Positions 6,731 to 16,900 of a stretch of DNA of 27,978 nt are shown one piece after another; the stretch's first letter is position 1; the number at the start of each line of letters is the position of its first letter. The DNA comes from an uncultured Corynebacterium sp. (GTDB lineage Bacteria > Actinomycetota > Actinomycetes > Mycobacteriales > Mycobacteriaceae). The position numbers and the translations under genes were made by a program. The stretch covers positions 1 to 27,978 of the forward strand of contig NZ_CALUAK010000026.1 in assembly GCF_943914015.1 (NCBI RefSeq), in the 5' to 3' direction. The notes under the pieces were generated by a model. That model was not told the DNA's origin, searched no databases, and was given only the letters and a program-made list of their open reading frames with translations.

Positions 6731-7837
6731 ATGGAACTTACAACGCTCACCATTGATCTGGACGTGATTGCCGCGAATGCGCGCGAGGTGCGGAAGGCCG
6801 CCGGGAACGCCGAGGTGCTGGCCGTGGTGAAGGCGAACGCGTACAACCATGGGGTTCGTCGCGTGGTGCCGGTCCTGGAAGCGGCAGGGATCGCTGGTTT
6901 CGGCGTGGCGACGATCCCCGAGGCACGGCAGGTGCGCGAGGTTACGGAGCTGCCCGTCCTCGCCTGGATTTGGCACCCTGACCAGGAGCTCCCGCAGGAA
7001 AGTGAGCACATTGACCTGGGTGTTGCCTCGCTCGCGCAGGCGCAGGCCCTGGCGAACAATCCGACGCCCCGCAACGTCACCCTCGTCATCGACACGGGGC
7101 TTAACCGCTCCGGTGTGGACGAGGAGGACTGGGGGGAGCTCTGCCGGTTTATCGCTGGTGTTCCGCACCTCACGGTGACGGGGCTGTTTACCCACCTGGC
7201 CTGCGCCGACGAGGTGGACAATCCGATGACTAGCGAGCAGGTGGAGACCCTCACCCGCGCCCTCGCCGTCGCCCGTGCGTGCGGTCTTCACCCCACGCGC
7301 AACCACGCCGCGAATTCCCCGGGGGTTCTCACCAAGGGTGATTTTGGCTTGTCGACGGTTCGTCCCGGCCTTGTTCTCTACGGTTACAGCCCGCTTCCTT
7401 CCGGTGAAACAGGTGGCTACACCCTCCGTCCTGCAATGACGTGGAGTGCACGTGTCACCATCGTGAAGAAGATCCACGCCGGGGAGGGCACCTCGTACGG
7501 CATGACCTGGCATGCGCCGACGGACCGCTACACCGCGATCGTCCCCGTGGGTTACGCCGATGGCCTGCCTCGTCGCATGCAGGGCAAACTCGAGGTCGCT
7601 ATTGGCGGGAAGCGCTACCCGCAGGTGGGGCGCGTGTGCATGGATCAGATCGTCGTTGACCTGGGCGAGGAAAAGCCCGAGGTTAAACCCGGCGATGAGG
7701 CGTTCCTCTTCGGCCCCGGTGACCACGGTGAACTGACGGTGGACGAGTGGGCGGAGCGCCTGGACACCATTAACTATGAGGTGCTGTGCAGCCCGCGGGG
7801 TCGCGTCGTGCGTACGTATAGTGGGCGTGGAGAATAG
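6731..7837 (+). CDS. alr: Alanine racemase
   Basis: Alr is a cytosolic PLP enzyme that interconverts L- and D-alanine for peptidoglycan. The 368-aa length is typical. The PLP lysine is K34 in AVVKANAYNHG, and the opposing catalytic tyrosine is Y256 in GTSYGMTW. The C-terminal beta-domain contains VGYADGLPRR and the substrate-binding VGRVCMDQ (299-306). ATG 6731 gives the usual METL-like beginning (MELTTLTIDL). No Shine-Dalgarno precedes it, and AATTCT six bases upstream could be the -10 of a leaderless transcript. The open frame runs back to 6650, but that extension lacks family similarity. The gene heads a same-strand run with tsaE 16 bp downstream, an order also found in mycobacteria. Confidence 0.97.
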   Translation: MELTTLTIDLDVIAANAREVRKAAGNAEVLAVVKANAYNHGVRRVVPVLEAAGIAGFGVATIPEARQVREVTELPVLAWIWHPDQELPQESEHIDLGVASLAQAQALANNPTPRNVTLVIDTGLNRSGVDEEDWGELCRFIAGVPHLTVTGLFTHLACADEVDNPMTSEQVETLTRALAVARACGLHPTRNHAANSPGVLTKGDFGLSTVRPGLVLYGYSPLPSGETGGYTLRPAMTWSARVTIVKKIHAGEGTSYGMTWHAPTDRYTAIVPVGYADGLPRRMQGKLEVAIGGKRYPQVGRVCMDQIVVDLGEEKPEVKPGDEAFLFGPGDHGELTVDEWAERLDTINYEVLCSPRGRVVRTYSGRGE

Positions 7838-7853
7838 CGGAAAGGATGAGGCC

Positions 7854-8369
7854 ATGACTGTGGTGACCGTGGACGATATTGCACGCGGTACGGAGCTTGT
7901 CGGTGCCACCGTGCGCTGCGAGTCGGTCGCCGAAACGCAAGCGGTAGGCGAGCTTCTTGGAGGCATGCTGTCCGCCGGTGATGTCGTTCTTTTGCACGGC
8001 CCCCTGGGGGCAGGAAAAACCACGCTGACCGGTGGCCTCGCCCGTGGCATGAACGTCAAGGGGCGGGTTACCTCGCCCACGTTCACCATCGCGCGGGTGC
8101 ACAAGCCGGCTGCTGCGGGAGCAGCGCTGATTCACGTGGATGCCTACCGGCTGCGCGAGTCGGGGGAGGACCCGATGGACGTGCTGGAATCGCTGGACCT
8201 CGACTGGCAGCTGGCAGATGCGGTGGTCGTGGCCGAGTGGGGCGACGGCATGATGGAACAGTTGGCCCCTACCTACTACTACGTTGACATTGACCGCGAG
8301 CGCGCGGTGCGGGAGGATCCCGAGTCCGAGGCGCGCTACATCACGGTGGAAAAACGCACCTCCGCCTAG
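7854..8369 (+). CDS. tsaE: tRNA t6A synthesis ATPase TsaE
   Basis: TsaE is the ATPase that works with TsaB and TsaD to form N6-threonylcarbamoyladenosine at A37 of ANN-decoding tRNAs. The 171-aa protein has a P-loop GPLGAGKT (49-56), the TSPTF segment (73-77) and HVDAYRL (94-100), plus the AEWGD motif near 132-136, all family hallmarks. ATG 7854 has AAGGA seven bases upstream. It lies 16 bp after alr and 55 bp before tsaB, so it is probably cotranscribed. Confidence 0.95.
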   Translation: MTVVTVDDIARGTELVGATVRCESVAETQAVGELLGGMLSAGDVVLLHGPLGAGKTTLTGGLARGMNVKGRVTSPTFTIARVHKPAAAGAALIHVDAYRLRESGEDPMDVLESLDLDWQLADAVVVAEWGDGMMEQLAPTYYYVDIDRERAVREDPESEARYITVEKRTSA

Positions 8370-8424
8370 GAGCGCTACTATTGTTCCGGTCGTTTTTCTG
8401 ACGACGGGATAAGGAGAGTTTCAC

Positions 8425-9111
8425 ATGTTGGTTTTGGCAATTGACACATCCACCACGAAATTGGTGGTCGGGGTGTGCGAGCGCGACGCGTCTGGAATCA
8501 CCGCCCGCGCTGATGTGTCGGTGTCCGACTCCCGCCACCACAATGAACTTCTCACCCCGCTGGCGCAGAAGGCGCTGGCGGAGGCAGGCACAGACTTCGC
8601 CCATCTCGACGCGGTTGTCGTCGGCGAGGGGCCCGGCCCGTTCACCGGCCTGCGGGTGGGGATGGCCTCCGCGCAGGCATTTGCCGACGCCCTGTCCATC
8701 CCCGTCTACGGCATCATGAGCCTTGATGCGCTCGCCGCCAAGGTGTGCGCAATGCACCCGGAGGCGGCCGCCGGACGGTTGGTCGTGGCCACCGACGCTC
8801 GGCGCCACGAGGTTTACGTCGCAGCCTACGACAACGGTGCCCGCGTGGCTGGGCCGGATGTCGTCAAGCCAGAAGAGCTCACCGGTGACTACGCCACAGC
8901 CGACATCGTCTGTGCACCGGCGGAGCTTGCCGGTCGCGTCGCCACGACTGGCAAACGCGTGCACGTGGAGCTCACCCCCGCTAGCCTTGCCACCGTGGCC
9001 GATTGGGATGCCGAACCGCATCCGCTGCGCCCGCACTACCTGCGCCGGCCCGATGCTGCGGAGCCAAAGCAGAAGCCGAAGAGTAAGGCCATCCCCGATG
9101 TCGAGCTCTAG
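8425..9111 (+). CDS. tsaB: tRNA t6A complex subunit TsaB
   Basis: TsaB is the ASKHA-fold partner that scaffolds TsaD in t6A synthesis. The 228-aa protein begins MLVLAIDTST and has the HHNELLTPL and GPGPFTGLRVGMASAQ motifs (about 72-87) typical of TsaB. ATG 8425 follows AAGGAGA (8412-8418) at good spacing. Its 3' end overlaps rimI by 14 nt, indicating translational coupling. The last 25 residues are a basic Lys/Pro-rich extension outside the core fold. Confidence 0.95.
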   Translation: MLVLAIDTSTTKLVVGVCERDASGITARADVSVSDSRHHNELLTPLAQKALAEAGTDFAHLDAVVVGEGPGPFTGLRVGMASAQAFADALSIPVYGIMSLDALAAKVCAMHPEAAAGRLVVATDARRHEVYVAAYDNGARVAGPDVVKPEELTGDYATADIVCAPAELAGRVATTGKRVHVELTPASLATVADWDAEPHPLRPHYLRRPDAAEPKQKPKSKAIPDVEL

Positions 9112-9565
9112 CGAGGTCACCCTGCGGGGCCTCACCGAAGCGGACGTCACGCGTCTGGAGGAGCTGGAGGTACTGCTCTTCCCCGGCGATTCCCCGTGGT
9201 CAGCAGCCGCGTTCGCCGAGGAGCTGGGCAGCCAGTGGACGTACTACGTCGGTGCCGAACAAAACGGCGTGCTCATCGGTTATGCGGGCCTCGGCTACGG
9301 CTTCGGTGAGGCCGAGGTGCACACCATCGGCGTCGACCCGCAGCTCCAGGGCGAGGGCGTGGGCGAATTGTTGTTGACAGAGATTCTGGCCGAGGCCGAC
9401 CGCCGCCACTCCACGGTGTTCCTCGAGGTCCGCGTGGGAAACGGACCTGCGATCGGTCTTTACAAAAAGCACGGGTTTGTGCAGCTCGGTGTGCGAAAAA
9501 ATTACTATCAGCCCTCTGGCGCGGATGCGTTGACTATGCGTCGCGATGCGGTGAAAGAAAGGTAA
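9098..9565 (+). CDS. rimI: Ribosomal protein S18-alanine N-acetyltransferase RimI
   Basis: RimI is a GNAT-family acetyltransferase; the E. coli enzyme acetylates the N-terminal Ala of ribosomal protein S18. The 155-aa sequence shows the acetyl-CoA loop QLQGEGVG (82-89) after HTIGVDP, then the FLEVRVGNGPAIGLYKKHGF block (108-127) and the downstream tyrosines Y136-Y137. The ATG at 9098 lies inside tsaB in another frame and fits the family N-terminus. The substrate in actinobacteria may be broader than S18. The tsaB-rimI-tsaD neighbourhood is conserved. Confidence 0.93.
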   Translation: MSSSSEVTLRGLTEADVTRLEELEVLLFPGDSPWSAAAFAEELGSQWTYYVGAEQNGVLIGYAGLGYGFGEAEVHTIGVDPQLQGEGVGELLLTEILAEADRRHSTVFLEVRVGNGPAIGLYKKHGFVQLGVRKNYYQPSGADALTMRRDAVKER

Positions 9566-9568
9566 AAC

Positions 9569-10606
9569 GTGTTAGTTCTCGGTGTTGAAAGTTCCTGCGA
9601 CGAAACGGGCGTAGGCATTGTCGAGCTCTCCGACGACGGGGACCTCACCATCCGCGCCGATGCGGTGGCGAGCTCCATGAACGAGCACGCCCGCTTCGGA
9701 GGTGTCGTTCCGGAGATCGCCTCCCGCGCACACCTCGAATCCATAAGCCCGGTCATGCACCAGGCACTCGAGGAAGCCGGGATCGACCGCCCCGATGCCG
9801 TCGCTGCGACCGTTGGCCCAGGTCTTGCCGGACCGCTCCTCATTGGTGCCTCCGCCGCCAAGGCCTACGCCGCCGCTTGGGACGTCCCCTGCTACGGCGT
9901 CAACCACCTCGGCGGGCACGTCGCCGTCGCCAACCTCGAGGGCGCGCCCCTCGGCCACGCCGTTGCCCTCCTCGTCTCCGGTGGGCACACCCAGCTCCTC
10001 GAGGTAGAGCGCGTCGGCCTCCCCATGCGCGAGTTGGGCTCCACGCTTGACGACGCCGCCGGCGAAGCCTACGACAAGGTCGCACGGCTCCTCCGGCTGG
10101 GCTACCCGGGTGGACCGGTCATCGACAAGCTCGCCCATCGTGGCAACCCCCAGGCCATCGCTTTCCCCCGAGGCCTGATGAAGCCAAAGGACCCACGCCA
10201 CGATTTTTCCTTCTCCGGCCTGAAGACGGCCGTCGCCCGTTACGTGGAGGCCGCAGAACGCGAGGACCGCGTCATTAGCGTTGAGGATGTCTGCGCCTCC
10301 TTCCAAGAAGCAGTCGCCGACGTCCTCACCTTCAAAGCTGTTCGCGCCTGCCAGGACGTGGGGGCCGACGTGCTCCTGCTCGGCGGGGGCGTGGCGGCGA
10401 ACTCGCGGCTGCGTGAACTCGCCCAGGAGCGTTGCGATGCCGCGGGCATTGAGCTGCGCGTTCCCCGCTTCTCCCTGTGCACCGACAACGGCGTGATGAT
10501 CGCCGCCGTGGCGGCACAGCGCATCCACGAGGGTGCAGAACCGTCGCCGTTAAGCATTGGCACAGATTCCTCACTCGATGTTGAGATTCCTCAGGTGATG
10601 GAATAG
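9569..10606 (+). CDS. tsaD: tRNA N6-threonylcarbamoyltransferase TsaD
   Basis: TsaD transfers the threonylcarbamoyl group from TC-AMP to tRNA A37. The 345-aa protein carries the N-terminal VESSCDET motif (6-13), HARFGGVVPE (40-49), the metal-binding NHLGGH motif (His113 and His117) and SGGHTQLL. The C-terminal LLLGGGVAANSRLR and LCTDNGVMIA are also typical. The start is GTG 9569, with GAAAGG (9557-9562) six bases upstream and only three bases after rimI. This is the last gene of the run; two hairpins follow it. Confidence 0.97.
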   Translation: MLVLGVESSCDETGVGIVELSDDGDLTIRADAVASSMNEHARFGGVVPEIASRAHLESISPVMHQALEEAGIDRPDAVAATVGPGLAGPLLIGASAAKAYAAAWDVPCYGVNHLGGHVAVANLEGAPLGHAVALLVSGGHTQLLEVERVGLPMRELGSTLDDAAGEAYDKVARLLRLGYPGGPVIDKLAHRGNPQAIAFPRGLMKPKDPRHDFSFSGLKTAVARYVEAAEREDRVISVEDVCASFQEAVADVLTFKAVRACQDVGADVLLLGGGVAANSRLRELAQERCDAAGIELRVPRFSLCTDNGVMIAAVAAQRIHEGAEPSPLSIGTDSSLDVEIPQVME

Positions 10607-10645
10607 CTTTCTTAACCTACGCACATGTAGTAAATGCGATTTTTA

Positions 10646-10661
10646 ACCCCCGGCTGGGGGT
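10646..10661 (+). terminator. Short GC hairpin after tsaD
   Basis: ACCCCC (10646-10651) pairs with GGGGGT (10656-10661) around a four-base loop, 40 bp after the tsaD stop. There is no T-run directly after it; an A-rich stretch follows. It may assist the stronger terminator at 10684-10724. Confidence 0.4.
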
Positions 10662-10683
10662 GAAATGGAAAAATTTTCTACGG

Positions 10684-10724
10684 CACCGGAAATTGACGTG
10701 AGCGGGTTCCGGTGTCACTTTTTT
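10684..10724 (+). terminator. Intrinsic terminator of the alr-tsaD run
   Basis: CACCGGAA (10684-10691) pairs with TTCCGGTG (10707-10714) across a 15-nt loop. A run of six T residues (10719-10724) follows after four intervening bases. The wide loop is less than ideal, but the stem and T-run together are convincing. Confidence 0.65.
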
Positions 10725-10763
10725 GAAAAACGACCAGGCGAAACGGGTATCTCGTGTGCTAAT

Positions 10764-10802
10764 TTGTTGAACAATGGGCACTTTTTATAACCAAAGTATG
10801 AT
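10764..10802 (+). promoter_or_regulatory. Promoter region of the giant surface-protein gene
   Basis: TTGTTG (10764-10769) and TATAAC (10786-10791) form a -35/-10 pair with 16-bp spacing. A second good -10, TATGAT (10797-10802), overlaps the predicted start site and may be an alternative promoter. Either implies a 5' untranslated leader of roughly 130-145 nt before ATG 10941. Confidence 0.5.
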
Positions 10803-10806
10803 CCTC

Positions 10807-10870
10807 AGTGAATTTTAAGGCCGCTTAACACTCACTAGACAAAACCTTGGAAAAGGGTAAGAATATTACC
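10807..10870 (+). promoter_or_regulatory. Palindrome-rich leader of the surface-protein gene
   Basis: Positions 10807-10836 form a composite palindrome: AGTGA, 3 bp, TTAAG, 4 bp, CTTAA, 3 bp, TCACT. GGTAAGAATATTACC (10856-10870) is a second inverted repeat with 5-bp arms. Both lie between the promoter candidates and the start codon. They may be operators or leader structures; neither matches a regulator site I know. Confidence 0.4.
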
Positions 10871-10940
10871 TATTGGGAATCAGGCTCCCTCAGGAGTTGT
10901 CTCAACAGGAATTTTCAGGACCAAATTTTCCGGAGGAAAA

Positions 10941-13900
10941 ATGAACAACACCCGTTTAGCTTCGGGTCGGATGCCAGGGCGCATCTCCCGGGCAATTAGC
11001 GGAATCGGCGCGACGGACTTCCTACGTCGCTTCTCCCGCTCCGCAACAGCAATCGTCGTTTCCACCGCTATGGCCGCAACGGGTGTCGTTGCGGTTCAGG
11101 CTTCAGCGCCGGTGGCAGCAGTTGCACAGGCACAGGATCGTGGCAACGTCCCGGTCGATACCCCCATTAAGAACGCCATTCACTCCCCGGGCCACGCCTG
11201 GGGTGATGAGTACACCGTCAACGGCGATATTTACATCGACCGCGAGGGGACTGTCCGCCGTTACAACAATGACGATGAAAAGCCCAACGGCATTAAGGTG
11301 TACGCCTACTGGATCGACGAGGACGGCACCGTCTCGCCCACCTACTACGACGTATCGCGTAAGCTGACCAACTCTGATTCGCAGGATGGTCGCTACTCTA
11401 TCTACCTCAAGCCGTACACGGACGCGCAGGGCATTTCCCACACCTTCGATGCCAACGCCCGTGAGAAGCTCGTCGTGTTCACGTCCCGCGATGAGCTCGA
11501 CGTTGACGGCAAGCACTACACGGTGGCCTACCAGGAGTCCTACCCGGTGGGAACTTCCACGTTCCGTAACCTGGCCTCGTGGAACTCCGCCCAGAAGCAC
11601 GTCATCAACTGGATGATCGCCCTGCACGAGTACCCCAACCAGGACGACCTCTCCTGGCTGCAAAAGCCCAAGGATCAGTGGCAGGAAGCCCCCAAGGGTG
11701 AGGGCAGCGGTTACGTTGCGGGCCTTATCTGGTGGAACACGTGGGACGCTGCCGGTGGAACCGACTCGTTGAGCGAGGTTGACGGGCCTATTGGAGATAT
11801 GCGCGCTAAGAACGTCACCGTCGTGGGCTCCTACGTCAACGATGAGGTCACGCTCCTCTTTGACGCGTGGAAGAAGGAACACAAGAACGCGCCGGTGGAG
11901 GAATTCCGTGCCGCTCAGCGCCAGATTGTTGAGGATTACGAGAAAATTCACGGTGAGGGTTCGGCGATCGCCGAGACCGTGGTGACCAAGACAAACAAGG
12001 ACGGCAAATACAAGCTACAGTTCCGTGGCATTTACGGCGACCGCGCCAGCTACAACGGCACTGTCACCGGTAACCGTCACCACCAGCTAGCCGAGTACGG
12101 CGCAGGTTCTTGGGCTATTGGCAATGTGAACTCCAAGCACATCAACCGGCAGTACATGTACGTCTACCCGGTCATCGGTGACCTGGAGACGGGCGTATTG
12201 TCTGCCAACGTGAACATGGGTTCGTGGCAGACCCCGATGTTTGATGGTGTTGGCACTGGCCGTGGCACCAACGTGGTTAACCTTTCCGATGGCGCCCACT
12301 TCATTTTGCAGGCCCGTTCCAACACGTTCGATGTCACTCCGTACAACGTGACAACCAACCCCGCCACGGTGGGCGATACTGCCACGGTGCGGGCGACGGA
12401 CCTCATCCCGGATTACCAGTACAAGGTTGTGTGGACCGACTCCGCCGGTAACGAGGTGGCTAAGTGCGATGTGGCCTCCGATAACCTGGGCAACATTCCG
12501 GCCAATACTTGCCCGCTGACGGTTCCGGATACCATCGGTTCCGCTGAGACCTACACCGCGAGCCTCTACGCCGGTCGCACGCTGGTGCAGGCCGACTCGT
12601 TCCTCGCCACCCGCAACGATCAGGCCAACCCTTACGGCTCCGTGGGTGATCCCTACACCGGCCACTACAAGCAGGAAGCTGCCGATGGTCGCACGATGGA
12701 GTACGAGGCCGAGGGCCTCCCCGAGGGCCTGAGCATCGACCCGAAGACGGGCGAGATCACCGGTACCCCGACCAAGGTTGGCACCACTGTTGCCACGATC
12801 AAGGCCAAGCAGATGAAGGGCGGCAAGGTCGAGCAGACCTTCCCCAAGGAGATCCCGTTCACCATCACTGATACGCCTTTGCCGAATGGCAAGTCGCGCG
12901 TGCCGTATACCCACAAGCTTGCTACCGAGGGTCTTCCCGAGGGGGCTGAGATCTCCAACTACATCGTCAACGGGGCCGAAGGTCTGACCGTCAACGAGAA
13001 TGGTGAGCTCACCGGCCTCCCCGCAGCTGCCGGCGAGTACAACGTGATTGTTCGTTACACCGTCAAGGACGGCGAGCGCACGTTCACTCACCAGGATCGC
13101 GTCAAGTTCGTCGTTGATCCTTCCCAGGCTACCGAGACGAACGCCGAGTACCCCAAGGTTGTTGTCCAGCAGGGCACCACTGAGACTGCTAAGGCTGATA
13201 AGGACTTCCCGGCACGCACGACCTTCCAGCTTGCCAAGGACACCCCGGATTGGGTCTCCGTGGATAAGGACGGCGTTGTTACCTACAAGCCGGGCCCGGA
13301 TGAGAAGGTGGGCGAGCGACTCTTCAACGTCACCGCTACCTTCCCGGATAAATCCACCCGCAATTACCGCCTGCCGGTCGAGGTCACCCCGTCCGACACG
13401 CACACCTACACCCCCGAGTACGAGGGTCTGGAACTGCGCCAGGGCAAGACGGGCTTTATCCCCGCCCCGGTGGACGCCGCCACCAAGCAGGCGCTGCCTG
13501 AGAAGAGCTCCTTTGAAAAGGTCTCCGGTGAAGAATGGATCACTGTTGATCCCACCACCGGTGTGATCAAAGCTGTCGTTCCCGTTGACCAGAAGGTTGG
13601 TGATTACCCCGTCACGGTGAAGGTCACCTTCCCCGATGGCTCCACGGGTGAGGCGAAGACCACCGTCAAGGTGGTCGATTCCTACGACAACCAGTTCGAT
13701 CCCTCCTACAAGGATATGGAAGCGGTCGCCGGTGGAGCGAAGGTCTACGGCGAGCTCCCAGAGAACGCCCCTGCGGATGCCACCTACGAGCTCATTGATC
13801 CACTTGGATGGACAAGCGTTGATCCTGACAATGGTCAGGTCACCGCCCAGCCGCCGGTAGACGTCAAGCCTGGCGAATACTCCCAGAAGATTCAGGTCAC

Positions 13901-16900
13901 CTACTCGGATGGCACCAAGGAAACCAAGGAGGTCGCCCAGAAGATCACCGTCACCGCCAACAACGCAGACTCCGTCGAGCTTGCTTACGGCGATGAGGTT
14001 ACGGTTCGCCAGGAGAAGGAAGCTAAGGTTCCTGCTCCTCAGGTGACCAAGGGTGAGCTTCCCGCCAACACGCTGTTCACCCTGGACAACCAGTATGACT
14101 GGTTGACCATCGACGGTAAGACCGGCGAGATCACCGCTAAGCCCACCAACAACACGGCCGCTGACAGCTACGAGATCCCCGTCACGGTAACCTTCCCGGA
14201 TAAGTCCACCAAGGCTCTTTCGGCCAAGGTGAAGGTTGTTGCTTCCGATGTCACCACCTACGGCACTCCACAGTACGATTCCGTCAGCGTCAAGCCCGGC
14301 GGGACCGCGAAGGTTGATCGCCCGAAGACGACAGAGGGTGAGGCTCTGCCAGAGGGCACGACCTTCGAACGCGTCGGCACCACGCCTGAGTGGGTCACCC
14401 TCAACGAGGACGGCTCCATCACGGTTGCTCCTGGTGGTTCTGTTTCCGACGGCTCCTACGAGGTGCCGGTGACGGTTACCTACCCGGATGGCACCAAGGC
14501 CAACGCCGTTGCCACCATCCAGGTTGGCGATACCCGCGCAGCCGAGGATGAGAAGAACGGTGTTACCGAGTACGAGCCCAAGACCGTGAAGCAGGGCGAG
14601 ACTGAATCCGCCACGGCTAAGTCGTCCGACGAGGCCAGCTACGAAAGTGTTGCCGAGCTTCCCGAGTGGGTCAAGCTGGACAAGGAATCGGGCACCCTCT
14701 ACTACGCTCCCGGTTTTGAGGTAACGCCTAAGGAGTACCAGATCCCGATCCGCGTTACCTACGACGTAGACAAGTCCTTCCGCATCGTCAACGCGGTAGT
14801 GACCGTCCAGGCCACGGACAAGGGCAGCTTCGATCCGAAGTATGCGGACACCACGGCTCGCCAGGGTGACACTCTGAATATCGATACCCCGAGGGACACC
14901 GAGGGCAAGGTACTGCCGGAGGGCACCACCTTCACCAAGGAAGGCGGCCCCAGTTGGGCTACCGTCAACCCCGATGGCACCATCACCGGCACCGTTCCGG
15001 CCGACGCGCCTCTGAAGGATTACACCATTCAGGTGAAGGCACACTACCCGGATGGCACCACTGATGATCTCGATGCCGCAGTCAAGGTGACCAAGTCTTA
15101 CAAGGACGAGTTCAACCCCGCCTACGAGCGTATCACGGTTGCCGCCGGCGACAGCGAGCTTGGCAAGGAGCCCACGGACGTTCCCGCCGGCTCGACCTTC
15201 AAGCTTGTCGACGCCCCCGCGTGGGTTACGATCGGTGAAAAGTCTGGACAGGTCTTCGTCAGCCCTGGTAAGGACGTGGCGCCGAAGGTGTACAAGCAGC
15301 GGGTAGAGGTCATCTACCCCAGTGGTCCCTCCGAGGTCGTCACCCAGGAGATCGAGGTCACTGGAAACTACGCTGACCGCTTCGACGGCAAGATCAACTA
15401 CGAGAAGGTTGCCGAGGTTGCCCAGACAAAGTCTGAGACGATCGACCCGACCGTACAGGGTGACCTGCCCAGTGGTACCTACTACACGCTGAGGGAGGAG
15501 TCGGACTGGATCACGGTTGATCCGGTGACCGGCGCTGTCACCTTCTCGCCTGGCGCCAACCAGGAGGTCAAGACATACGACGTTCCGGTTATCGTCCACT
15601 TCCGCGATGATTCCGAGCTGGAGATCACCGCTCAGGCCAAGGTTGTTGAAAGCGACTACTCCAAGCACGGCGACCCGAAGTACGATGACATCGACACGGT
15701 CACGCCTGGTGAAGATGTCCACGTCAACCCGCCGAAGGATAAGAACGGCAACGAGCTGCCCGACGGCAGCAAGTTCGAGAAGGACGGCACCACCCCGGAT
15801 TGGGTTGTTGTTAACCCTGACGGCTCCCTCGACATCGATGGCAAGGATGCCGTTCCTGGAACCCACGAGATTACCGTCAAGGTCACCTACCCCGACGGTA
15901 CGACGGGTACCGCAAAGACCACGGTCACTGTCGATGGCAAACTCGCCGATAAGCTTGACCCGCAGTACGATTCGCTGACACTCCGCCAGGGCAAGACCGG
16001 CACCATAGAGCGCCCGGCAGCCCTCAAGGACGTTGACGCTACTTTCGAGGTCATCAGCAGCCTGCCGCAGGGTGCATCGCTGAACGAAGACGGCTCCATT
16101 TTGGTGGATGCCACGAACGTGAAGCCGTACACCCAGGACATCCTGGTGAAGATTCACTACACCAAGGATGGTTCTGAGGACACCGCGGTTGCCAAGGTGA
16201 CGGTGACGGAATCCCAGAGTAACGAGTACCAGCCGATCTACAAGGATAAGGACGTTCAACAGGGCGGCAAGGTCACTTTCGATGCTCCGAAGGATGCCAA
16301 CGGCAAGACCATTCCGTCCGGCACTACTTACGCCCCGGGCGAAGGTAACCCCGACGGAGTGTATGTCAATCCGAACACCGGTGAGATCACCTACGAGCCT
16401 GGTGCCAATGAGACACCCGGCAAGAAGAAGATCGACGTCGTTGTGACCTACCCCGATGGCACGAGTGAAACCATCACGGCCGAGGGCAACGTCACGGAAT
16501 ACACCACCGCTGACTCCAGCAAGGTCACCTACCCGTCGCTGGTTCCTGACCGTGGCACCACGGTGAAGAGCAAGCCGTACATCGACCTGGTTGAGACCCC
16601 CGGTATCGAGATGAACGAGATTCCGGAGGGCACCACCTTCCAGGTTGATCAGTCCAAGGTTCCGGCCGGCTGGACCGTAAAGGTCGTCGACCAGACCACT
16701 GGTGAGGTTGAAGTCACTGTTCCTGAAAATGCCGTCACCGGTGTCGGCCAGGACATCCCCGTGAACGTCACCTTCAAGGATGGCTCCAAGCAGGCCTCCA
16801 AGGTCACGGTCACGCCGAAGGTTGCCTCCATCGCGAAGGAGACTACGTTCTCTATACAGCGATGCTTCGAGGACAACGATGACTGGTACACCAACCCGCT

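Larger units (their letters stand above)
10607..10940. other. 334-bp intergenic region between tsaD and the surface protein
   Basis: This AT-rich gap holds, in order, the GC hairpin, the intrinsic terminator, the promoter candidates, the two leader palindromes and a strong ribosome-binding site (CGGAGG, 10931-10936) for ATG 10941. I see no small gene in it. It marks the left boundary of the apparent accessory block. Confidence 0.7.

Noticed and set aside
6692..8104. 470-codon minus-strand frame across alr and tsaE
   Set aside because: It spans two well-supported plus-strand genes and their junction; composition is that of a shadow.
13134..16830. Repeats considered as a CRISPR array or satellite
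   Set aside because: The units are about 285 bp, diverged in DNA, and keep one reading frame with Rib/YPDG protein motifs.
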